A stretch of DNA of 64,000 nucleotides from NCBI GenBank assembly GCA_020632295.1, contig JACKFU010000001.1, positions 633,290 to 697,289 on the forward strand, written 5' to 3'. A model generated the notes under the pieces. It had not been told where the DNA came from and made no database searches. It saw only the letters and a list, made by a program, of their open reading frames with translations. Source of the DNA: Candidatus Peribacteria bacterium (lineage in GTDB: Bacteria > Patescibacteriota > Gracilibacteria > Peribacterales > Peribacteraceae). The translations under genes were made by a program, and so were the position numbers. Position 1 is the stretch's first letter, and the number at the start of each line of letters is the position of its first letter. This document shows positions 58,747-64,000 of the stretch, in pieces.

Positions 58747-61311
58747 TCACCAGATGTCGAGCTTCATGTTTCCTGAAACATCGTCAATACCGTCGGTTAC
58801 TGTCGGTTTCGGTTCGTCTTCCGCAGATACTGACGATACCGACGATGTTTTTGTCAGGCGTATGACTCTGTCCTTACCTCGATGCTTTTTTGTCATCTTG
58901 ATACCTACCGCTTCAAGGTTATTGCTGATGAGTTGTAGGTGTCGTGAGAGTGTGTTCGGTCTTGTGGAATGGCGAATGCCAGCCCCTTCTGCTTCAAGAA
59001 GCGCGAGTAATTCCGTAGCCGTACCCTCCCAAGGTTTTTCTTTGGTAGCCATGAACTTCTGCACGACAGGAGCTAGCCAGTCTTCACCAAGGACAGCATC
59101 ATTCTGGTCTTCTTTATTCGCTTCCAATGCAGATTCGAAGTCTTCCTGAGAGCAACCGAGGGCAACGGCAATAGCACAACCCCACTCAGCAAAGTCTGCC
59201 ATGCGAGGGAAGCTCTTGAGCGTTATGTGAGGGTGGAGCTTCATAGCTTCCACCAGTACATCGAATATTCCCCCAAGAATGACAGGAGCATCTTTCTCAA
59301 ACGCATCCCACAGTTCTCGTTCAGTCTTCCTGCGTTCATCGAGTATTCGCTCCAGCGAGAACAGTAAACTTCTGTCTACAAGGTCAGAACGTGTGCTCGC
59401 TTGGTTTACACCATTGAGCAGGATACATCGCCTGAAGTTATAGATTTTGTCGTCATCGTCCGTATAGAGAACACGTTTGGAGAACCCTCCTCCCGTGGTC
59501 GCTCGGCACAGCGCATCGGACTGCTCTGTGGTTAGGTAGTCGATATTGTCATAGGCAGGTGCCCAATGGTGACTCATTTGCTGAACCAACTGCGTGGCAT
59601 CACTGGGAAACGTGAACGCCCCCATCTTTGATGGGTCAACGAGAGCTTTTGTCATCTTGGTTGCAGTGCTCTTTGCAGAACCCGGTCTGCCATGCAGGAC
59701 TGCAATCGGGTGTGGTATGTGCGGAATGAAGCATGAGATAACATGAACAAGAAAGAGAAGCTGGTGTTCCTTCTTCTCGATGTTGATGTACTCAAGGAGC
59801 TTTTTTGCATCACCTCCCGATTCCACAGGTTCGACTTGCGGTTGTTGATGCTGTTCACGATAGAAGAGTACGGGCGGTACATCATGTAGTTTCCACCCAG
59901 AGGGCGACACAGAGATTGCTCGACCCTTTTCATCGGACAGGTCGTACCAGATGGTATTCTTCTCTTTCTGGAACGCTGCACGGTTATGCAGCTCATGTCG
60001 CTCGCTGTTGTACTTTGCCATAGCGGAAAGTACTTCAATAGCTGAGGACTTGTCCTCGCCCGAGAGCGTATTGCCCTCCGTTTTCCAGTACAGGTGTCCG
60101 AGCCACTCACGGATAGCGGAAGCTCTGGGAGCACACCTGTGAATCTCGTAGTGTCCGTTAATGGGCAGTCGGACGAAAGCATCTCCAAACTGGTCGTGGA
60201 ACAAAATGATGTCCTGCTTTAGGGCGAGCATGAGAGCTTTCTTGGCTTTGCTGTCATTACCGAGGGCATCTAAGGAATCACCTGACTCGCACTGCTCCTT
60301 GATGTCTGGGTAGTGTTCCTCGAACCACTCGAATGCTTGCCTATTGTTGAGTTCAAGAACCGTTTTGACAAAATCGAAAACAGAGTACCCTTTCTTTCCT
60401 TCTGGCAAATGGTGAGTGCCGCTATGAACGAGAAAGTTCTCGCTCTCTGGAATGAAACACGCCTTCTTCTTGCTCTTGTTGCCTTTCCAGAAGTTTTTGC
60501 CATCTGTTTCCCAGTCTTTCAACTTGCAAACCACTTCGTGCATAGGAATGAGCTTGTTAATCGCCGTGTAGAAATCCAGTACTCCTTCTTCAGAGAATAG
60601 CTCTTTGGTTTCTTTCTCTGATGCACGTAGAGCCTTCACTGCTTCCTTTCTGTTCTCATACAGCTCCTTTCCTCTTGCAAGAACTTTGGGGAAGTCGAAG
60701 GCAATGCCTCCACGTTCTTCAATGATTTCTACGTTTCTTGGAGGGTCGTACTTGTAGTTCTTCGTTCCGGGCATACGAAAAAGGCGACCCACATTCACAC
60801 AGGCAGGGTCGAGCGTTCCTTGCAATTCATCAGGCAACAGAGCTTTAGCTTCATGGTGTAGGTCTGCAATTGCATGCTTGTAGTGCTCTGGTGATTCGAT
60901 TTTCTGAGCTACACCGAAATACCAGACGTGTAAACCACCTCCGCTAAAGACAATGAACGTCCACCTGCCGAGAACAGGGTGATGTCTGAACGCATCGGAA
61001 ATGATCCGGCCGCAGTTTTTGATGTCTGCCTCAGACCGTGGATTTTCTTCGTCCTTTGCGAGGTCGAAATCCAATACGAAACAATTCTTTAGCGTGATGT
61101 CTGCATCCGTAGCTCTACCAGCTTTGTCTGGTCGTACACCATTCAAGATGAAGATATTGTCGTCTGGCAGCTTGCTCATGGCTTCCTCCGCATTCTCTAT
61201 TGTGAGGTTAGCAACAACATCCATCAGCGTACTAAGTTGTGCGTTGGAGCCGTCAATGTCGATTCTGTGAACGAAGTGCTGATGAGCATCGTTCTGGTTA
61301 ATTTCTGTCAT
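58747..61311 (-). CDS. Primase-helicase replication protein (AEP primase plus SF3-like helicase)
   Basis: An 854-residue fusion. The N-terminal archaeo-eukaryotic primase-type domain has FVLDFDLAKDE (metal Asp81, Asp83), FSGGGLHVWYF (123-132) and NVGRLFRMPGTKNY. A middle region follows, then a D5/SF3-like helicase part with Walker A HGRPGSAKST at 540-549 and a Walker B-type APAYDNIDYL. Such proteins start replication of plasmids and phages, so the element may replicate on its own when excised. The last 35 residues are low complexity (TKTSSVSSVSAEDEPKPTV). Start at 61311; leader pyrimidine-rich. Confidence 0.85.
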   Translation of the reverse strand: MTEINQNDAHQHFVHRIDIDGSNAQLSTLMDVVANLTIENAEEAMSKLPDDNIFILNGVRPDKAGRATDADITLKNCFVLDFDLAKDEENPRSEADIKNCGRIISDAFRHHPVLGRWTFIVFSGGGLHVWYFGVAQKIESPEHYKHAIADLHHEAKALLPDELQGTLDPACVNVGRLFRMPGTKNYKYDPPRNVEIIEERGGIAFDFPKVLARGKELYENRKEAVKALRASEKETKELFSEEGVLDFYTAINKLIPMHEVVCKLKDWETDGKNFWKGNKSKKKACFIPESENFLVHSGTHHLPEGKKGYSVFDFVKTVLELNNRQAFEWFEEHYPDIKEQCESGDSLDALGNDSKAKKALMLALKQDIILFHDQFGDAFVRLPINGHYEIHRCAPRASAIREWLGHLYWKTEGNTLSGEDKSSAIEVLSAMAKYNSERHELHNRAAFQKEKNTIWYDLSDEKGRAISVSPSGWKLHDVPPVLFYREQHQQPQVEPVESGGDAKKLLEYINIEKKEHQLLFLVHVISCFIPHIPHPIAVLHGRPGSAKSTATKMTKALVDPSKMGAFTFPSDATQLVQQMSHHWAPAYDNIDYLTTEQSDALCRATTGGGFSKRVLYTDDDDKIYNFRRCILLNGVNQASTRSDLVDRSLLFSLERILDERRKTERELWDAFEKDAPVILGGIFDVLVEAMKLHPHITLKSFPRMADFAEWGCAIAVALGCSQEDFESALEANKEDQNDAVLGEDWLAPVVQKFMATKEKPWEGTATELLALLEAEGAGIRHSTRPNTLSRHLQLISNNLEAVGIKMTKKHRGKDRVIRLTKTSSVSSVSAEDEPKPTVTDGIDDVSGNMKLDIW

Positions 61312-61344
61312 AATTAAAGTAAGGAAATAGGAAATAAAACGAGG

Positions 61345-61375
61345 TTGAGTTCCTCTGCGTAAGATTTGCTATAAT
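61345..61375 (+). promoter_or_regulatory. Plus-strand promoter with extended -10, facing away from primase
   Basis: TTGAGT (61345-61350), a 19-bp spacer, TGC and TATAAT (61370-61375). No plus-strand gene follows, so it may drive a small RNA. Confidence 0.6.
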
Positions 61376-61381
61376 CCTTAC

Positions 61382-61450
61382 AGATTCAGTTGTCTTAAGT
61401 CTCATCAGAAGACCACTTGGAAGCTCAACCTTCAGGTGGTTCTTCTTGGT
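61382..61450 (+). ncRNA. Candidate small RNA with hairpin
   Basis: The transcript expected from the promoter above contains AAGACCACTTGGAAG (61409-61423), a 6-base loop and CTTCAGGTGGTTCTT (61430-61444), a stem with one bulge, followed by TCTTGG. It could end there as a ~65-nt RNA. It is antisense to the gap between the primase gene and a 48-codon gene. This is a prediction from promoter and hairpin only. Confidence 0.4.
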
Positions 61451-61471
61451 CCGTCACGAGCGTTGTGCGTG

Positions 61472-61618
61472 TTATGTCTCCACATGTTCTTCTGGGGAGA
61501 CTGCTAAAATCACAGCGACTGCTTTAGTCACGGCCTCCCACGCCTCCTCTTCATCCTCGATGAAGGCGATTGTTACATTGAGCCGTGGCGTGTAGGGTCT
61601 TCGTCCCACAATTGGCAT
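61472..61618 (-). CDS. Very small hypothetical protein
   Basis: A 48-residue frame (MPIVGRRPYTPRLNVTIAFI, EDEEEAWEAVTKAVAVILA) with a beta then acidic helix pattern, on the same strand as the primase-helicase and upstream of it. The amino acid make-up is protein-like. AGG precedes the ATG closely. No family recognised; possible small replication or regulatory factor. Confidence 0.5.
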   Translation of the reverse strand: MPIVGRRPYTPRLNVTIAFIEDEEEAWEAVTKAVAVILAVSPEEHVET

Positions 61619-61691
61619 CCTGCGCTGCGTTTCTCGCCCTTAACTCACCTTGATGGTGCCTGTATACAATGTGAAGATTTTTGCTTATATA

Positions 61692-61725
61692 AAACAAAAA
61701 ACATGAATCTCGACCTAAGTCGAGA
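61692..61725 (-). terminator. Intrinsic terminator of the winged-helix regulator
   Basis: Minus strand: TCTCGAC-TTAG-GTCGAGA (61725-61708) followed by TTCATGTTTTTTGTTTT. It lies about 20 bp after the regulator stop. Confidence 0.75.
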
Positions 61726-61744
61726 CTAAGATTTTAAGTCGTGA

Positions 61745-62710
61745 TTACTTCACCAACTTGTAGCCCCTTTTGCGCTCATTTTCTATGCAATCGATGCCAG
61801 CAAATTTTCTCAGGCGTCGTATGGAATCATGAAGTGCTCGCTCCTTAATGTCGAATTCATCATGATTCGGGTCTGGATTCATTGCTGCGATAAGCGCATG
61901 GTGTTGCAACGTCCTGCCACCTCCTCGAATAAGAGCAGCCAATACTTTGATGTCACAGGCACGCAATTGTTCTTTGCCTCCCCCTGAAGTTAACAGTGTA
62001 CCTGACTTATACACTCGGGGATGACAACCATGTTCTGATGGAAAGGTTGCTTTGAGTTCTTTCCAGTCAAACGTTAGTTCATCGGATATGTCTGCTTTTG
62101 TGGGTTTAGCATTATGTGGTATGTCAGTAGGTCTTACCCTGAAAACAAAATTGTAGACATACTGTTTTTCAGGATTGCGTGTGTTTGGGAACCATTTTGA
62201 CCTGTCCTCAATTTCATGAATGGTGATGAAGTTTTCGACCTCCATGAGAAGGAGTGCGTAATACAAATTTCCTTTGGTCAAAAATCCATCGGGCAAACTT
62301 TCGTACCCGATTAAGCAATCAGGGACTCCACGTTCGCACTGTAATTGCAGCTCCCTCTTTACACTGTCTGCAACCTCATTACATGCAACGGCACTGCTTG
62401 TCATAGGCAAATGGTGTACGAAGTCGTTGTACAACACATTCATAGGCTCGGTCACAGCGATTGTGTGCCAACGCTCAATCAAACCCCCAACATCTTGTTC
62501 TGTAACATCGGAAACACTTTCCAATACCCCATCTGCAGCTAGTGCAGTAAGTACTTCAACAGTAGTACCGGAACCAAGCGTTGATTCACTCGTATTGTAT
62601 TCAAAAGTTCCCTTTATTGCTTGTGCGGATTTCCACAAATCACGAAGCACGATTACTTTCTTAACTTCTTCAAAGTGCGCTTTGAGTTTTCGGGAAGTGT
62701 CGAAGTCCAT
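61745..62710 (-). CDS. Winged-helix DNA-binding regulator
   Basis: A 321-residue protein. The last 75 residues (CDIKVLAALIRGGGRTLQHH, RALHDSIRRLRKFAGIDCIE, NERKRGYKLVK) have the OmpR-type winged-helix pattern with R-R-L-R-K recognition helix and the GYKL wing. The first 240 residues are a helical/mixed domain of unknown family. ATG 62710 lies six bases after CAGTAT, and the promoter overlaps an inverted repeat, so it may be leaderless and self-regulated. Confidence 0.75.
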   Translation of the reverse strand: MDFDTSRKLKAHFEEVKKVIVLRDLWKSAQAIKGTFEYNTSESTLGSGTTVEVLTALAADGVLESVSDVTEQDVGGLIERWHTIAVTEPMNVLYNDFVHHLPMTSSAVACNEVADSVKRELQLQCERGVPDCLIGYESLPDGFLTKGNLYYALLLMEVENFITIHEIEDRSKWFPNTRNPEKQYVYNFVFRVRPTDIPHNAKPTKADISDELTFDWKELKATFPSEHGCHPRVYKSGTLLTSGGGKEQLRACDIKVLAALIRGGGRTLQHHALIAAMNPDPNHDEFDIKERALHDSIRRLRKFAGIDCIENERKRGYKLVK

Positions 62711-62729
62711 ATGCACATACTGAGTGCAT
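62711..62729. promoter_or_regulatory. Putative operator at the regulator start
   Basis: ATGCAC-ATACTGA-GTGCAT is a 6-bp perfect inverted repeat that covers the -10 region of the winged-helix gene. Confidence 0.5.
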
Positions 62730-62907
62730 AAAGATTACTCCACTGTTCTAAACTCTAAAAGTTCAAAAGTTCTACGCAGCTACTAAAGCTGAACTGTCGT
62801 TGAGCATTGTTAGTTGTCCCAACTGTGGGCGAAGGTACGATTCGCGGATTTGACAGTAATTTTTCCAGTGAAAATAGAATACAAAAATAAAATAAGTAGT
62901 AATATTT

Positions 62908-62916
62908 GTGGCACCA
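62908..62916. repeat. Putative attR core GTGGCACCA
   Basis: Nine bases equal to the tRNA-Met 3' end at 49990-49998, in a gene-free region between the winged-helix gene and the next terminator. Nothing else of the tRNA is present. Confidence 0.5.
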
Positions 62917-62947
62917 GATACGGGGTACCAACCATCGCAAACATAAG

Positions 62948-62979
62948 ACAAAGCCCGCACATGCATGCACGGGCTTTGT
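62948..62979 (-). terminator. Terminator-like hairpin after the 273-aa gene
   Basis: ACAAAGCCCG (62948-62957) pairs with CGGGCTTTGT (62970-62979) around a 12-base loop; on the minus strand TTTGT and CTTATGTTTG follow. Confidence 0.75.
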
Positions 62980-62998
62980 TCCCTGACGTAGTCTGTGG

Positions 62999-63820
62999 TC
63001 AGACGCATTCCGATTCCGCAAGCTCATAGATCACCTTGGCGACGTTATCGAGGTACGTCGCAACCGGGAGCGTGAGGGATGCGTAGCCGATGCCATCGAC
63101 ACTGAAACGATTGTTGTGCTTTTTGAGTTCCTTTTCGACGACGAGCGTCTGAAAGGAAACAAACGGCTGCGATGACATCGCAAGGCAAGTGCCGGGTTCA
63201 GGTTGCGCGTCTTTGAGCCACTGCTGGACCGTGACCGAGGTGTTGGCTCTGCCGGGGGTTCGGACGGGGGTGACCCGCACACGGTTGTCCCACGGAAAGT
63301 CTGCCTGCTGACAGACCATCTCCATCATCTCAATCTCGTTACGCGGTGGCGCTTCAGCGGTCTTGGCACGGACTTCGGGGAACGGCAGTTCGGCGTTCTT
63401 CGGGTTGAAGAGGACATCATGTCCTTCCTTCTCCGGAATGAGATCGCGTTCACTGCCCAGAAGGACAAGCTCCTTGAAGAGCAGTCCCTTTTCCCATTGC
63501 GTGCGCAGAAACGCCAGACGCTTACGCACGGCAGCAACCGTTGCTCCGAGCAACAATGCGTATTCGTAGGACCCCTCACTCTCGACGGCATGCATCATGC
63601 CCAGTTGTGAGAAGTGCCCAACGACATCGTTGTGGAGCTGGCCTTGCTCGACCGTATCCTTGATCTCTGCTCGCAGCTTCCCTGCTTGGTACCACGCTTC
63701 CTGCGTGGCATCCCGAATGCTTTTGAGCGTCCCATCATGCTGAACGCCGAGACGTTCAAGGAGCTTCAGGAGCGGTTCGGACGGCTGACCGTTGACGTCA
63801 AAGAACGGGGTGGCTTTCAT
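62999..63820 (-). CDS. Hypothetical protein, GC-rich, with Shine-Dalgarno
   Basis: A 273-residue soluble protein. The first half is helical (KLRAEIKDTVEQGQLHNDVV, LGATVAAVRKRLAFLRTQWE); the second contains NEIEMMEMVCQQADFPWDNR and ends IGYASLTLPVATYLDNVAKV. I do not recognise the family. It differs from its neighbours: visibly higher GC and a real AGAAGGAG about seven bases before the ATG, with TATAAA/TATAAT-like boxes upstream. It lies outside the putative attR. Confidence 0.75.
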   Translation of the reverse strand: MKATPFFDVNGQPSEPLLKLLERLGVQHDGTLKSIRDATQEAWYQAGKLRAEIKDTVEQGQLHNDVVGHFSQLGMMHAVESEGSYEYALLLGATVAAVRKRLAFLRTQWEKGLLFKELVLLGSERDLIPEKEGHDVLFNPKNAELPFPEVRAKTAEAPPRNEIEMMEMVCQQADFPWDNRVRVTPVRTPGRANTSVTVQQWLKDAQPEPGTCLAMSSQPFVSFQTLVVEKELKKHNNRFSVDGIGYASLTLPVATYLDNVAKVIYELAESECV

Positions 63821-63875
63821 AGTATTTCTCCTTCTGTTTGAGTTTGTTGACAGAAGCCACTTAATATTTTATACA

Positions 63876-64000
63876 TTATTTATAGCGTAATGGCAAGTCC
63901 TTTCGTGCCATCCTCCTTACCACTCCAACCTTCACCTTTACTTCTACAACGTAGTAAGGATAATCCCCCGTACTACCACCCTCATACTTCTTCCTCTTCA
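63876..64000 (-). CDS. C-terminal end of a gene entering from the right
   Basis: About 41 codons, ending EVKVKVGVVRRMARKDLPLR then YK and TAA. The frame is open to the window edge and the basic end looks protein-like. Family not recognisable from this piece. Its stop lies 55 bp before the 273-aa gene start on the same strand. Confidence 0.45.
   Translation of the reverse strand, partial: KRKKYEGGSTGDYPYYVVEVKVKVGVVRRMARKDLPLRYK

Larger units (their letters stand above)
49990..62916. mobile_element. Integrated element at tRNA-Met (about 12.9 kb)
   Basis: Bounded by GTGGCACCA in the tRNA 3' end and again at 62908-62916. It carries two serine recombinases, a primase-helicase, an XRE regulator, a winged-helix regulator, an HExxH/helical-repeat protein and a lipoprotein. 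This set fits an integrative plasmid or phage-plasmid-like element. No capsid, portal or conjugation genes are visible. The 9-bp core is short, so the right boundary is tentative. Confidence 0.6.

Noticed and set aside
62770..62865. Short plus-strand frame with CPNCGRRYDSRI, like a zinc-ribbon or IspG end
   Set aside because: Only one Cys pair, no ATG, and stops on both sides within about 30 codons; it could be a gene remnant near attR but cannot be supported.
1..64000. CRISPR arrays, rRNA genes, tmRNA
   Set aside because: No regularly spaced short repeats with unique spacers and no recognisable rRNA or tmRNA motifs were seen.
1..64000. Alternative genetic code with UGA as Gly
   Set aside because: Many genes end at UGA (pdxT, the receiver gene, MurF-like gene) with correct family lengths, and no in-frame UGA is needed in any conserved protein.

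Overview
The window looks like chromosome of a small-genome bacterium of the Candidate Phyla Radiation (Patescibacteria), possibly Peregrinibacteria-like; this is inferred from gene content and style, not from a marker search. Signs are very tight packing (ATGA and TAATG start/stop overlaps, five tail-to-tail gene pairs sharing the four bases TTAG), few Shine-Dalgarno sites with pyrimidine-rich leaders or leaderless starts instead, a dispersed PrgI / TraC-like / VirB4 / VirB2-like secretion or pilus gene set, a membrane-anchored MurF-like ligase and several CPR-type small membrane proteins. UGA is a normal stop, so the Gracilibacteria code is not used.

Layout. 1-7 kb: pdxST (vitamin B6), a 1142-residue secreted Cys-rich protein, a Lys/Ala histone-like peptide, a dicarboxylate symporter and mscL. 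7.3-10.9 kb: an accessory array on the minus strand downstream of tRNA-Gly(TCC), in which single genes with their own strong promoters are separated by three ~65-bp repeats ending in the tRNA 3' terminus. 11-25 kb: core genes (yidD, HIT, rpsA, clpC, rplA, rplK, dus, ruvB) mixed with secretion/pilus genes (TraC-like, PrgI, VirB2-like). 25.8-28.2 kb: a glycosyltransferase, then tRNA-Lys with a one-gene segment bounded by a second copy of the tRNA-Lys 3' end. 28-44 kb: FTR1, TatD, Rel, three coupled VirB2-like genes, metG, an SLH surface protein, fmt, rbfA, a DHH phosphoesterase, VirB4, argS and an SH3/deacetylase lipoprotein. 44-49.9 kb: a tightly overlapped minus-strand envelope operon (FemAB, DegT, MurF-like, hydrolase, PH-domain protein).

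A probable ~12.9-kb integrated element follows from tRNA-Met (49,922) to about 62,916: a large serine recombinase whose 3' end lies inside the tRNA, a 1189-residue protein with an HExxH motif and helical repeats, a lipoprotein, an XRE regulator, a second serine recombinase, a primase-helicase and a winged-helix regulator. The last kilobase holds a GC-richer gene with a real Shine-Dalgarno site and the tail of another gene.

Most unusual is the link between tRNA 3' ends and accessory genes. At tRNA-Gly and tRNA-Lys, short recombinase-free segments with leaderless promoters end in a similar tail (a GTTAGACGA-type block, then TTGT..CATT..GCC) next to a copy of the local tRNA 3' end. I read this as a candidate trans-mobilised cassette system that uses tRNA 3' ends as sites. 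Other notable signals are heptamer tandem repeats at about nine places and a Rel protein whose last residues are read antisense through a tRNA gene.
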